Of a stretch of 64,000 nucleotides of DNA, positions 55,083 to 63,792 are shown piece after piece. Both the position numbers and the translations under genes were made by a program. Each line of letters begins with the position of its first letter. Positions within the stretch are counted from its first letter, which is position 1. Below the pieces are notes generated by a model that saw only the letters and a list, made by a program, of their open reading frames with translations, searched no databases and was not told the origin of the DNA. This DNA comes from Aliterella atlantica CENA595 (GTDB lineage: Bacteria; Cyanobacteriota; Cyanobacteriia; Cyanobacteriales; Chroococcidiopsidaceae): NCBI RefSeq assembly GCF_000952155.1, contig NZ_JYON01000002.1, positions 1 through 64,000 of the forward strand, read 5' to 3'.

Positions 55083-56738
55083 TTAAATATCTAAACCAAT
55101 AACCGTTATTTCTGGCGGATGCTCTATAGTAAATTGGTATGTAAATTCTTGCTGTGCTTGAGGTGGAAGAGCGATCGCCCATTCTACCACGCCCATTTCC
55201 CCTATTTGAATTTGGGGATTGCTGCGGTTAAGGCGGATTTTAACCTGCTCGTTGCGACTAACTGGTAGTTGTTCTATTAATTTTAACTTTGCTTCTCGTT
55301 CTAGTAAATTTGTCACTTTTAGCCTGTAGGCATAAGTAATTCGGCGTTGATTGACTAACAACTTTTTATCTACCTGACGCTCGATTAAATCGCGCTCGAT
55401 TTTTAAGCCTTCGTCTATACCTAGATTTAGCTCAAATTCTTGGTTAGGAGCAATATTTTCTAATTGCGTTGTGCCGACAAACATATTGTCACGGAAAATA
55501 TTAGCTTTACCTGGTAGGATTGCACCTGTAGCGCTGTTAGTAACTTTTGCTTGCAAATAAGCAAAACTGACCAAACGCGGCATTGCAATATACTGAAGCT
55601 GACACGGGTAATTGTCGCTAAAAATAGTAATTTTGTGCGGTGCGCCGTCGCTGGGAATATTACTACCACCGCTAACTTGGAATGTAACTACACCACCCTC
55701 TCTAGATACTGCTGTTTCGACATTTTCCGCCTCGATTAATGCTCCTCCTGCTGGTGCTGCTGCCATCATCACCATTTCATCAAAATCATCTTCTGCTAGC
55801 GACGGTGTATCAGCAGACCTCCTAGCGCGTTTTCGGGTATTATATTGAGGCGATCGCACGTCAATATACCAAGGGTGAAGTTTAGGCGGTAGAGTTCCTA
55901 ATCCTGGTTTTGCAGTAGAAAGCGTAAGGGCGACATTTTGCCAATCTTCGCCACTGCTTTGCTGTACTTCTGCTAAGTAGCTGAGATTAACCAAATTGCT
56001 GCGATTGACGCGCATATCATACAGGGGAATCCAACTTGCGCGATTGACGATATATGATACTTCTAATTCAAAATCTCCCTCACCTTGAGATTCTATACCC
56101 ACAATGACGCTAAATCTTTCTTTGGGTTTGGGGTTATTTAGTTGCTGCAATTGCTTACGCAACGCGATTAACTGCTTATCTAATTCTAGGCGTTGTTCTT
56201 CTTGCTGGGCGATCGCATTTGATAATTGACTGTACTGTTGTCCGATAAAATTAAGTAATTGTGTAGTATCGTCTAAATTTACCGGATGTCGAGCAAGGCG
56301 TTCTACCGATTTCTCGCTGATACTTTGCACATAACTACGCTGCAATTGCGCGGCTTGTAATGTATCTTGAACGCTGCGTTTTTGGGTTTCTAATTGCTGC
56401 AATTGCTGCTCTAGATTAGCTACGCGCTCTTCTACAGGTTCTTTGGCATATAGGCGCTCTGTACTAACTCCTAGCAACTTAACAAGCATTGCTCCTTTAC
56501 CGCTAGCTCGTACAGATTCAGTTTGAATGCTAGCAGGTAAAGTAAGTTCTAGTTCCTGTTCTTGTCCTGTTAGCGTCACCTTACCGCGCCGCGTTACTAA
56601 AGCGCGATCGGTGTAGACTGTAACAGCGTCAATTTGAGTATTTACAGTTGTACGTTTACCTGACGGTGGTGTTGCTGAATTCATGGGCTGTTTATTACTA
56701 TTTAACACTCTCACTGGTAATAGGTAACTGTTAAGCAT
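55083..56738 (-). CDS. MuiA-like protein (DUF4139)
   Basis: A 551-residue protein of the mucoidy-inhibitor MuiA family. An N-terminal DUF4140-type domain (AVTVYTDRALVTRRGKVTLT) is followed by a long coiled coil (residues ~90-200, many Gln and Leu) and the C-terminal DUF4139 beta domain (LEVSYIVNRASWIPLYDMRV, VAIALPPQAQQEFTYQFTIE-like end). The family's biochemical role is not known; it affects exopolysaccharide in some bacteria. A second start MNSATPP lies 18 codons in. Followed by the isochorismatase-like gene. Confidence 0.85.
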   Translation of the reverse strand: MLNSYLLPVRVLNSNKQPMNSATPPSGKRTTVNTQIDAVTVYTDRALVTRRGKVTLTGQEQELELTLPASIQTESVRASGKGAMLVKLLGVSTERLYAKEPVEERVANLEQQLQQLETQKRSVQDTLQAAQLQRSYVQSISEKSVERLARHPVNLDDTTQLLNFIGQQYSQLSNAIAQQEEQRLELDKQLIALRKQLQQLNNPKPKERFSVIVGIESQGEGDFELEVSYIVNRASWIPLYDMRVNRSNLVNLSYLAEVQQSSGEDWQNVALTLSTAKPGLGTLPPKLHPWYIDVRSPQYNTRKRARRSADTPSLAEDDFDEMVMMAAAPAGGALIEAENVETAVSREGGVVTFQVSGGSNIPSDGAPHKITIFSDNYPCQLQYIAMPRLVSFAYLQAKVTNSATGAILPGKANIFRDNMFVGTTQLENIAPNQEFELNLGIDEGLKIERDLIERQVDKKLLVNQRRITYAYRLKVTNLLEREAKLKLIEQLPVSRNEQVKIRLNRSNPQIQIGEMGVVEWAIALPPQAQQEFTYQFTIEHPPEITVIGLDI

Positions 56739-56915
56739 TATTACTGGGCGTTAAGTTATGTAGTAATCCTCACCTCTTCCCCCTAACAGATGGAACGCAA
56801 AATCTTTTACAGTGGGGAATGTAAATATAATTGCCTCAAAGACCTCATCCAAATTCACTTGGATTGAGATTTCAAGGGGAAACAAACAGACACTAAGAGC
56901 GAGAGTACCCCCAAT

Positions 56916-58826
56916 ATGCACCTGAGTGAAATCACCCATCCTAACCAATTACACGGTTTATCTATCCGCCAGTTGCAGCAAATTGCCAGTCAAATCCGCG
57001 AAAAGCATTTACAAACTGTAGCAACAAGCGGCGGGCATTTAGGTCCAGGTTTAGGTGTGGTGGAATTGACTCTAGCGCTTTACCAGACTTTGGATCTAGA
57101 TTGCGATAAAGTTATTTGGGATGTGGGTCATCAAGCCTATCCCCATAAACTAATTACCGATCGCTATCACAACTTCAACACTTTACGGCAAAAAGACGGC
57201 GTTGCAGGCTATTTGAAGCGCTGCGAAAGCAAATTTGACCATTTTGGAGCCGGACACGCCTCTACAAGCATCTCAGCGGCTTTAGGTATGGCATTAGCGC
57301 GAGATATGAAGGGCGAAAAGTTTAAAGCTGTAGCTGTAATCGGCGATGGCGCTTTAACCGGAGGCATGGCATTAGAAGCAATTAATCATGCCGGACATTT
57401 GCCCAAAACTAATTTGCTGGTGGTGCTAAATGACAACGAAATGTCAATTTCACCCAATGTAGGGGCAATTTCTCGGCACTTAAATAAAATGCGCCTCAGT
57501 CCTCCAGTACAGTTTATTTCTGACAATATCAAAGAGCAAGTCAAGCAACTACCTTTTGTTGGCGATTCATTATCTCCAGAATTAGGACGCTTGAGAGAAG
57601 GCATGAAGCGCCTGGCAGTGCCGAAAGTAGGGGCTGTGTTTGAAGAACTCGGCTTTACCTATATTGGACCAGTGGACGGGCATAATTTAGAAGAATTGAT
57701 TGCTACCTTCCAGCAGGCGCATCAGCACACGGGACCAGTGCTAGTCCACGTATCTACAATTAAGGGTAAAGGGTATGCGATCGCCGAACAAGACCAAGTA
57801 GGCTACCACGCCCAATCGCCTTTTAATTTAACTAGCGGTAAAGCCAACCCTTCTACTAAGCCTAAGCCCCCTGGATACTCCAAAGTATTCGCTCACGCCT
57901 TAGTTAAACTTGCCGAAAATAATCCCAAAATTATTGGGATTACAGCAGCAATGGCAACTGGTACGGGCTTAGATAAGTTGCAAGCCAAATTACCCAACCA
58001 GTACATAGATGTAGGTATAGCAGAACAACACGCCGTCACGTTAGCTGCGGGTTTAGCTTGTGAAGGAATGCGCCCAGTTGTAGCGATATATTCTACTTTC
58101 TTACAGCGCGGTTACGACCAAATAGTTCACGATGTATGCATCCAAAAACTACCAGTCTTTTTCTGCTTAGATAGAGCGGGAATTGTCGGCGCTGACGGTC
58201 CAACCCACCAAGGAATGTATGATATTTCCTATCTGCGTTGCTTGCCAAATATGGTATTGATGGCTCCTAAAGATGAAGCCGAATTGCAGCGAATGATCGT
58301 TACAGGTGTAAACTACACAGATGGACCGATCGCTATGCGCTATCCCAGAGGTAACGGCTACGGCGTACCGCTGATGGAAGAAGGCTGGGAACCATTACCA
58401 ATAGGTAAAGCCGAAATTCTCCGTCACGGCGATGATATATTGCTGCTAGGTTATGGCTCGATGGTTTATCCCAGTATGCAAGTAGCTGAAATATTGAGCG
58501 AACACGGTATTCAAGCAACAGTAGTCAATGCTAGGTTTGCTAAACCGCTAGATACAGAGTTGATATTGCCATTAGCCAAACAAATAGGGCGCGTCGTGAC
58601 GTTAGAAGAAGGCTGTCTAATTGGTGGCTTTGGTTCTGCTGTCGCTGAAGCGTTGTTAGATGCTGATGTAGTTGTACCTGTAAAGAGGATAGGCGTACCA
58701 GATATATTGGTAGATCATGCAGAGCCAGATGAATCTAAGGCTGATTTAGGTTTAACAACTCCGCAAATGGCTGAACAAATACTAAATGCGTTTTTCAGCA
58801 GACAGCCATCAGTCCTAAATTCGTAA
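56916..58826 (+). CDS. dxs: 1-deoxy-D-xylulose-5-phosphate synthase
   Basis: First enzyme of the MEP isoprenoid pathway, condensing pyruvate and glyceraldehyde 3-phosphate with ThDP. Full length, 636 residues. Motifs: [20 protein letters not shown] (early His), the ThDP-binding [20 protein letters not shown] to LNDNEMSIS (residues ~144-178), [20 protein letters not shown] (catalytic Glu) and the C-terminal [13 protein letters not shown]. Product also feeds carotenoids, needed for the retinal of the halorhodopsin at 26.5 kb. Confidence 0.97.
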   Translation: MHLSEITHPNQLHGLSIRQLQQIASQIREKHLQTVATSGGHLGPGLGVVELTLALYQTLDLDCDKVIWDVGHQAYPHKLITDRYHNFNTLRQKDGVAGYLKRCESKFDHFGAGHASTSISAALGMALARDMKGEKFKAVAVIGDGALTGGMALEAINHAGHLPKTNLLVVLNDNEMSISPNVGAISRHLNKMRLSPPVQFISDNIKEQVKQLPFVGDSLSPELGRLREGMKRLAVPKVGAVFEELGFTYIGPVDGHNLEELIATFQQAHQHTGPVLVHVSTIKGKGYAIAEQDQVGYHAQSPFNLTSGKANPSTKPKPPGYSKVFAHALVKLAENNPKIIGITAAMATGTGLDKLQAKLPNQYIDVGIAEQHAVTLAAGLACEGMRPVVAIYSTFLQRGYDQIVHDVCIQKLPVFFCLDRAGIVGADGPTHQGMYDISYLRCLPNMVLMAPKDEAELQRMIVTGVNYTDGPIAMRYPRGNGYGVPLMEEGWEPLPIGKAEILRHGDDILLLGYGSMVYPSMQVAEILSEHGIQATVVNARFAKPLDTELILPLAKQIGRVVTLEEGCLIGGFGSAVAEALLDADVVVPVKRIGVPDILVDHAEPDESKADLGLTTPQMAEQILNAFFSRQPSVLNS

Positions 58827-58965
58827 GTAGTAAAGGGTGGGCATTGCTCACCCTTACACATAATTAGAAATTTTAATGTGCTAAGTAGCGATCGCTCTGT
58901 AAATTAGCAATCAAATCTCTTTCTCCCTTGTCTCCCAAATTTTCGCTAGCAGCACTCTTTAACTA

Positions 58966-59562
58966 CTAGGGTTTAAGAGCGTTACGGAATGTATTAGCTG
59001 CTTCTAGCCGCGATGTTTGGGCAATCAATACACAACGAGCAAGTAAATCTATATCAAGAGTTGCTAGTTCAGCAATTTCGCTACAGGAAATCTTTTCATA
59101 GCCATCGCTCCGCAAGCGATAAAGACTAAATAGTCCATCTTGCCAAAACCACACTTCAGGGACACCAAGCGCTTGATATCGTTGCAGCTTTTTAGGACTA
59201 CCACTTGTAAATACTACTTCAATTGCTAAGTCGGGAATTGGCTTTGATACTCCAAAGCAATATGATTCATCCGCCTGGGCTGAGACTTCCCCTTCTCGTT
59301 CTTGGGTCATGGAACCTGTAGGCTCAAATTCGATTGCCATCTCCAAACAAAACAATTCGAGCAGCATCCCAATGATTGTCTTAAAAAATTCGTGTTCGCG
59401 TCCTGGCATAAAAATTTCGATTTCGCCATCATAGTAGAACAGCTTGATACCTGGAGACTCGGCAAAACCAGCTTGAATTAGCTTGAATTGTTGCCAGGTA
59501 ATACCCCCATAAATGAGGTGCTGTTCAAAGGAGGGCTGAACGACAAAGGGAGTTTGCGTCAT
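58966..59562 (-). CDS. Uma2 family (DUF820) putative nuclease
   Basis: A 198-residue Uma2/DUF820 protein with the PD-(D/E)XK-type core: GIKLFYYDGEIEIFMPGREH, YCFGVSKPIPDLAIEVVFTS (the PD-LAIEV acids), and LQRYQALGVPEVWFWQDG. Role unknown. Second Uma2 gene of the window, distinct in sequence from that at 28.8 kb. Confidence 0.85.
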   Translation of the reverse strand: MTQTPFVVQPSFEQHLIYGGITWQQFKLIQAGFAESPGIKLFYYDGEIEIFMPGREHEFFKTIIGMLLELFCLEMAIEFEPTGSMTQEREGEVSAQADESYCFGVSKPIPDLAIEVVFTSGSPKKLQRYQALGVPEVWFWQDGLFSLYRLRSDGYEKISCSEIAELATLDIDLLARCVLIAQTSRLEAANTFRNALKP

Positions 59563-59701
59563 TGCCTGTTCTGATAATCGCGCTGTACTGTATCCTCGAT
59601 CTTAAGTTATCAGAACTACATTTGTAGAAATAAGCGATCGCTCTTGTCCTAGTAATATAAATGCAACGCCAGACAATGCATACAATTAGCAGGTGGTTGT
59701 G

Positions 59702-59773
59702 ATGGAAAGATTGAAAATGGGGGCAGTACGAGAGTTTACAGTTCCAAGTGATTTTGATGCTCCTTTATATTGA
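59702..59773 (+). pseudogene. antitoxin-like remnant
   Basis: A 23-codon frame, MERLKMGAVREFTVPSDFDA then PLY-stop, matches the end of small antitoxins of the type ...DFDAPLPDDIL; a premature stop or frame loss ends it after DAPL. A gene-like remainder (RGLRVSNWW in another frame) follows. The rest of the gap 59563-59879 holds nothing else recognisable. Confidence 0.35.
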
Positions 59774-59879
59774 TCGCGGCTTGCGCGTGAGTAATTGGTG
59801 GCGGGTAATTGACTATGATAAACAGTGACAACAAATCGATCGCTTCTATCAACCTGCATTAGCATTGACAAATATTTTT

Positions 59880-60941
59880 ATGCTGTCTCAAAATAATCAA
59901 GTTTATCCGGTAATTTGGTCGCAAGATGCTGTATGGCTCATCGATCAAACGCGCTTACCTAATGAATACTCCCTGGTAGAAATTCATCGCAGCGACGATA
60001 TGGCACAAGCAATTAAAACTATGATCGTGCGTGGCGCACCTGCAATTGGCGTAGCTGCTGCTTATGGGATGTATTTGGGTGCTAGAGAAATTAAAACGTC
60101 AGATAAAGATAAATTTCTAGCACAGTTAGAAGAAGTAGCAGCTTTATTGCGTTCTACTCGTCCTACAGCGGTAAACTTATTTTGGGCGATCGCTAGGATG
60201 CTCCGAACTGCCTATGAAAGCATCGGTTCTGTAGAAGATATCAAACAAATATTGCTCAAAACCGCTCTGGAAATCAATGCAGAAGACTTGCAAACTTGTC
60301 AAGCGATCGGCAAGCATGGTTTAGCAGCGTTACCTAATATCAGCAAATTACGCCTCCTTACTCACTGTAACGCTGGAGCCTTAGCTACAGCAGGTTACGG
60401 TACAGCCTTGGGCGTAGTGCGCTCTGCCTGGAGTGCAGGGCGTTTGACCAGATTGTACGCTGATGAGACTCGCCCCCGCTTGCAAGGGGCAAAACTCACC
60501 GCTTGGGAGTGCGTGCAAGAAGGTATTCCAGTTACAGTCATCACTGATGGGATGGCGGCTCACTGTATGCAGCAAAAAATGATTGATGCTGTAGTAGTAG
60601 GAGCCGATCGCATTGCCGCAAATGGTGATACTGCTAATAAAATTGGTACGTATAGCCTAGCTATAGTAGCCAAAGCTCATAATATTCCCTTTTTCGTTGC
60701 TGCGCCTGTATCGACAATTGATTTTCAAATCGCAACGGGTGAAGAAATTCCCATTGAAGAACGCGATCCAGTAGAAATATATCAAGTAGGCGATACTATT
60801 CTCACCCCAGAAGGCGCAGAATTTTACAATCCAGCTTTTGATGTTACTCCAGCCGAATTAATTACAGCCATTATTACCGAACACGGTGCATTTGCGCCCA
60901 ACCAGTTACACGCACAATTACACCAAAAACAAATGGTTTAA
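59880..60941 (+). CDS. mtnA: S-methyl-5-thioribose-1-phosphate isomerase
   Basis: Methionine-salvage isomerase converting methylthioribose-1-phosphate to methylthioribulose-1-phosphate. The conserved [20 protein letters not shown] lies at residues ~52-71, the catalytic Cys in [20 protein letters not shown] (~160-179), and the catalytic Asp in [20 protein letters not shown] (~235-254). The length of 353 (from [11 protein letters not shown]) is normal. A TTG start 5 codons earlier is less likely. The GNAT gene follows 10 nt later. Confidence 0.95.
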   Translation: MLSQNNQVYPVIWSQDAVWLIDQTRLPNEYSLVEIHRSDDMAQAIKTMIVRGAPAIGVAAAYGMYLGAREIKTSDKDKFLAQLEEVAALLRSTRPTAVNLFWAIARMLRTAYESIGSVEDIKQILLKTALEINAEDLQTCQAIGKHGLAALPNISKLRLLTHCNAGALATAGYGTALGVVRSAWSAGRLTRLYADETRPRLQGAKLTAWECVQEGIPVTVITDGMAAHCMQQKMIDAVVVGADRIAANGDTANKIGTYSLAIVAKAHNIPFFVAAPVSTIDFQIATGEEIPIEERDPVEIYQVGDTILTPEGAEFYNPAFDVTPAELITAIITEHGAFAPNQLHAQLHQKQMV

Positions 60942-60951
60942 CGTCAGCCAA

Positions 60952-61458
60952 ATGCAAATTCGCTCCGAACAACCATCAGACTATCAAGCGGCTTCTGAAG
61001 TAATCTGGCAAGCATTTGGGCAAGATAATGAAGTTCGCTTGGTAGAAAAAATTCGTAAAAGCGATCGCTATATCCCCAATCTTTCCCTAGTTGCAGAGAT
61101 TGACGGTGTAATTGTCGCTCACATTTTATTTAGCTATATAGACTTGGTTGGTGATGTGACTTATAAAGTCCTTAGTTTAGCGCCTCTAGCTGTGCGATCG
61201 CCCAACCGAAAGCAAGGTATTGGTAGCGCCTTAGTACAAGAGGGTTTAGCTAGAGCAAATGCCATGGGGGAAACTATAGCGATCGTTTTGGGACATCCTC
61301 AATTCTATAGTCGGTTTGGCTTTGAGCCATCGATTCGCTACGGTATTGAGTCGCCTTTTCCAGTACCAGATGATTTTTTTATGGTTAAGCCACTTACTGG
61401 CTATCAAAATAGCCATAAAGGAAAAGTTATTTACCCACCAGCTTTTGCAGAAGTCTAA
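60952..61458 (+). CDS. GNAT family N-acetyltransferase
   Basis: A 168-residue acetyltransferase (start MQIRSEQPSDYQAASEVIWQ). Acetyl-CoA loop: PNRKQGIGSALVQEGLARAN; the C-terminal VLGHPQFYSRFGFEPSI matches the YjcF/YhbS-like group of small GNATs. Starts 10 nt after mtnA, so cotranscribed. Substrate unknown. Confidence 0.88.
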   Translation: MQIRSEQPSDYQAASEVIWQAFGQDNEVRLVEKIRKSDRYIPNLSLVAEIDGVIVAHILFSYIDLVGDVTYKVLSLAPLAVRSPNRKQGIGSALVQEGLARANAMGETIAIVLGHPQFYSRFGFEPSIRYGIESPFPVPDDFFMVKPLTGYQNSHKGKVIYPPAFAEV

Positions 61459-61463
61459 AGCAG

Positions 61464-62567
61464 CTAGGGATACAACCTTATACCTGTATTCGAGTCAAAT
61501 ACAAATAATTGGTCTAAATCTAACGCTAAGGATATGCGATCGCCTGAATGCGCCTGTATATTTCTATCAGCCTGGACGTTTATTTGTACGCCTAAATCTG
61601 CAATTTCAGAACGAATTAATGTTTCTCTTCCCAATGGTTCTATCACATTGGCGATAACCTGTAGAGACGTTGTATACAACGTCTCTACATCATTGTCGGT
61701 TGTATTGATATACATATTTTCAGAACGAATCCCCAAATTGAACTTTTGTCCTTCTTGTGGTTGTAACTTCTCGCGCACAGCTATTGGACACTCTATATAC
61801 TGTTCGCCAACTTGAAAACTTTTTGGGCGATAAGTTGCTGGCATAATATTCATTGCTGGATTGCCTAAAAACGTAGCAACCATCCGATTTGCAGGCTTGG
61901 CGTAAATGCTTCCAGGTGCGCCAATTTGTTGAATTCTGCCTCGCTCTAAAACTACAATGCGATCGCCTAATGTCATCGCCTCTGTTTGATCGTGGGTGAC
62001 ATATATAGTTGTAATTCCTAGCTTTTGATGCAATTGCTTGAGTTCTACCCGCGTATCGTCTCTTAACTGCGCGTCTAAATTTGACAAAGGCTCATCTAAC
62101 AAAAATACTTGCGGTTGACGGGCGATCGCTCTACCTAATGCTACCCTTTGTTGTTGTCCCCCAGATAGTTGCTTGGGTTTGCGATCTAATAAATGCTCTA
62201 AAGCTAGACTTTGTGCTACTACTTGCACTCGTTCGCGAATTATTTTTGCTTCAACTTTACGCATCTGCAAGCCAAAGGCAATATTTTCGGCTACTGTCAT
62301 GTGCGGGTACAAAGCATAATTTTGAAATACCATCGCCACATCTCTGTGTCTGGCGGGAATATTGTTAACTAAAACATCGCCTATATATAAATTTCCCTCA
62401 GTTGCAGATTCAAGTCCAGCGATTGTTCTTAATACTGTAGACTTACCACAACCAGAAGGTCCTACCAACACCCAAAATTGCCCGTCAGGAACCTCAAAAC
62501 TAATATCTTCTATCGCAGAAACATTGTTAAATCTGCGTTTGATACCTTCAAGGCGCACGTTTGCCAT
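61464..62567 (-). CDS. sugar ABC transporter ATPase (MalK/UgpC type)
   Basis: A 367-residue ATPase for sugar-type importers. Walker A: VLVGPSGCGKSTVLRTIAG; signature LSGGQQQRVALGRAI; Walker B VFLLDEPLSNLDAQLRD; H-loop VTHDQTEA. The C-terminal MalK-type regulatory domain (residues ~235-367) carries a short insert coded by a palindromic repeat (see 61661-61688; residues VETLYTTSL in ENMYINTTDNDVETLYTTSL). It may serve the solitary permease at 27.2 kb and others. Convergent with the GNAT gene, 6 nt away. Confidence 0.93.
   Translation of the reverse strand: MANVRLEGIKRRFNNVSAIEDISFEVPDGQFWVLVGPSGCGKSTVLRTIAGLESATEGNLYIGDVLVNNIPARHRDVAMVFQNYALYPHMTVAENIAFGLQMRKVEAKIIRERVQVVAQSLALEHLLDRKPKQLSGGQQQRVALGRAIARQPQVFLLDEPLSNLDAQLRDDTRVELKQLHQKLGITTIYVTHDQTEAMTLGDRIVVLERGRIQQIGAPGSIYAKPANRMVATFLGNPAMNIMPATYRPKSFQVGEQYIECPIAVREKLQPQEGQKFNLGIRSENMYINTTDNDVETLYTTSLQVIANVIEPLGRETLIRSEIADLGVQINVQADRNIQAHSGDRISLALDLDQLFVFDSNTGIRLYP
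61661..61688. repeat. 28-bp perfect palindrome inside the ABC ATPase gene
   Basis: GTAGAGACGTTGTA (61661-61674) and TACAACGTCTCTAC (61675-61688) form a perfect 28-bp palindrome that stays in frame with the ATPase. The GAGACGTTG/CAACGTCTC words are common in cyanobacterial repeats. It adds roughly nine residues to the regulatory domain. Confidence 0.8.
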
Positions 62568-62806
62568 TTTCTAACATCCTGGCTGCGATACTCTTAGGGT
62601 ATAAATTTTACCGCTAAAGTCTTGATTGTGTAATGCGATCGCGCTTTTCAGCACAAGCCTTTTTTCCTATCAGTATGTATTAGCAGGCGACTCCATCCCC
62701 GTAAAATCTAAAATTATCCTCTACCCGCTTGACACTGCCAAAATTATGTATTACAAATGTAGTATAAACGGTTTCGTCCAATATCAATTATGAGGATTAA
62801 TTACTT
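62568..62806. other. region upstream of the tRNA-like array
   Basis: No gene. It contains the promoter candidate at 62729-62757 before the array, and is divergent to the ABC ATPase, whose own promoter should lie near 62600. Confidence 0.5.
62729..62757 (+). promoter_or_regulatory. candidate promoter of the tRNA-like array
   Basis: A consensus -35 TTGACA (62729-62734), 17 nt of spacing, and TACAAA (62752-62757) as a 4/6 match to the -10 box, about 45 nt before the first unit. Compatible with one transcript covering the whole array. Confidence 0.4.
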
Positions 62807-62932
62807 GTGGCGGGTAGCTCAAAGGTAGAGCGCCAATTTCGCCTGAAAAGGACGCAGAATCGAGGGTTATCGTTGAAAAATAATCTCCTTGATTCATAGG
62901 GATGCGGGTTCAATTCCTGCTCCGCTACACCA
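62807..62932 (+). ncRNA. tRNA-like unit 1, with module in the anticodon region
   Basis: Acceptor helix of 8 bp: GTGGCGGG (62807-62814) with TCCGCTAC (62921-62928), then A and CCA (62930-62932). D arm GCTC/GAGC (62817-62820, 62828-62831), T arm GCGGG-TTCAATT-CCTGC (62904-62920). The anticodon region is replaced by about 70 nt: hairpin CCT-GAAA-AGG (62842-62851), the conserved core GAATCGAGG-GTTATCG, and a downstream strand CCTTGATTC (62887-62895) pairing all 9 nt of GAATCGAGG (62857-62865). No standard anticodon stem-loop is seen. Closest relative is unit 2. Confidence 0.75.
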
Positions 62933-62954
62933 AAACCAAACTAACAAACTACTT

Positions 62955-63082
62955 GTGGCGGGTAGCTCAAATGGTAGAGCGCCAATTTTGCCTGAAAAGG
63001 ACGCAGAATTGAGGGTTATCGCTGAAAATCGAATACCTTAATTCGCCGGAGATGCGGGTTCAATTCTCGCTCTGCTACACCA
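62955..63082 (+). ncRNA. tRNA-like unit 2, with module in the anticodon region
   Basis: Near-copy of unit 1. Acceptor GTGGCGGG/TCTGCTAC (62955-62962, 63071-63078), A, CCA. T arm GCGGG-TTCAATT-CTCGC. Module: hairpin CCT-GAAA-AGG (62991-63000), core GAATTGAGG (63006-63014)-GTTATCG, and downstream CCTTAATTC (63036-63044), pairing all 9 nt of the core strand. Compared with unit 1 a C-G pair has become T-A, a compensating change. Just 22 nt separate it from unit 1, probably a recent duplication. Confidence 0.75.
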
Positions 63083-63120
63083 AAAACAAAACTACAACTA
63101 TGACAAACTAACAAACACTT

Positions 63121-63250
63121 GTGGCGGATAGCTCAGTGGATAGAGCGCTAAAATATCCTTGTTCATAACTTGTCTGTAAAGACCGAAGAATTGAGGGTTA
63201 TCGAATTCCAATCGAGAGGTCGCAGGTTCGAGTCCTGCTCCGCTACACCA
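63121..63250 (+). ncRNA. tRNA-like unit 3, with module in the anticodon region
   Basis: Acceptor GTGGCGGA/TCCGCTAC (8 bp) followed by ACCA (63247-63250); D arm GCTC/GAGC; T arm GCAGG-TTCGAGT-CCTGC. Insert: upstream strand CCTTGTTC (63157-63164), hairpin GTCT-GTAA-AGAC (63172-63183), core GAATTGAGG (63188-63196) and GTTATCG. CCTTGTTC can pair with the core if one T bulges. TTCATAA follows it, a CAU-like loop without a pairing stem. No clear anticodon stem. Confidence 0.72.
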
Positions 63251-63294
63251 AAACATCCAAATAATTAAAGACTTAGGTTTACTAAGTTAGCTAT

Positions 63295-63428
63295 GTAGCA
63301 GGTGGCGAAATGGTAAACGCGCTAGTTAAAAGCCTTAGTTTGACATCTTGCCCATAAGGGACGCAGAATTGAGGGTTATCGGGAGCTAGTACCGTAAGGT
63401 TTGTAGGTTCAAGTCCTACTCTGCTACA
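63295..63428 (+). ncRNA. tRNA-like unit 4 (tRNA-Leu-like), module in the anticodon loop
   Basis: The most tRNA-like unit. Acceptor GTAGCAGG/TCTGCTAC (8 bp), then A without an encoded CCA. D arm GCG/CGC, anticodon stem CTAGT (63322-63326) with GCTAG (63385-63389), long variable arm TACCGTAAGGT, T arm GTAGG-TTCAAGT-CCTAC: a class II (Leu-like) body. The anticodon loop holds 58 nt: CCTTAGTTT (63333-63341), hairpin CCC-ATAA-GGG (63351-63360), core GAATTGAGG (63366-63374) and GTTATCG. CCTTAGTTT can pair all 9 nt of the core strand. An intron-like insertion is the simplest reading. Confidence 0.75.
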
Positions 63429-63442
63429 AAAAAACTACTTAT

Positions 63443-63619
63443 GGGGTGGGACTCTAAATATTGTTGAATAGGCAATATTTTAGAGAAAATTCCTTCTCTT
63501 GAAAAGCTCTGTGGAAGGAAACCTTCCCCACAGACTTTCCGCTGTTCATAACTTGCTTGCAAGAGCCGACGAATTGAGGATTATCGGATTATTAGGTTCG
63601 ACTCCTAACCCGCCCCCCA
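63443..63619 (+). ncRNA. tRNA-like unit 5, atypical with extended D-side arm
   Basis: Acceptor GGGGTGGG (63443-63450) with CCCGCCCC (63609-63616), then CCA; T arm TTAGG-TTCGACT-CCTAA. Instead of a normal D arm there is a long hairpin of about 12 bp (CTCTAAATATTG at 63452-63463 with CAATATTTTAGAG at 63473-63485). A second long hairpin (TCTGTGG-AAGG 63508-63518 with CCTT-CC-CCACAGA 63522-63534) follows. Then come TTCATAA, the hairpin CTTG-CTTG-CAAG (63552-63563), core GAATTGAGG (63571-63579) and ATTATCG. Most divergent member; may not act as a tRNA. Confidence 0.65.
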
Positions 63620-63653
63620 AATTCCAACTGGTAACTGGTTACTGTTTATTTAT

Positions 63654-63778
63654 GTGATGGGTAGCTCAGTGGTAGAGCGCTAATATCCTTATTCATTTCC
63701 TTGTCTGCAAAGACCGAAGAATTGAGGGTTATCGACTTATCAGCGAGAGGTCGCAGGTTCGATTCCTGCCTCATCACA
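63654..63778 (+). ncRNA. tRNA-like unit 6, with module in the anticodon region
   Basis: Acceptor GTGATGGG/CTCATCAC (8 bp), then A without a CCA. D arm GCTC/GAGC, T arm GCAGG-TTCGATT-CCTGC. Anticodon stem CTAAT (63680-63684) with ATCAG (63739-63743), one mismatch. Insert: CCTTATTC (63687-63694), hairpin GTCT-GCAA-AGAC (63703-63714), core GAATTGAGG (63719-63727), GTTATCG. Strongly similar to unit 3 on both sides of the module. Confidence 0.73.
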
Positions 63779-63792
63779 CAAAACAAGCTCAG

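Noticed and set aside
55460..55848. Small frames overlapping the MuiA-type gene on both strands
   Set aside because: No independent start signals, and they lie fully within a typical DUF4139 gene.
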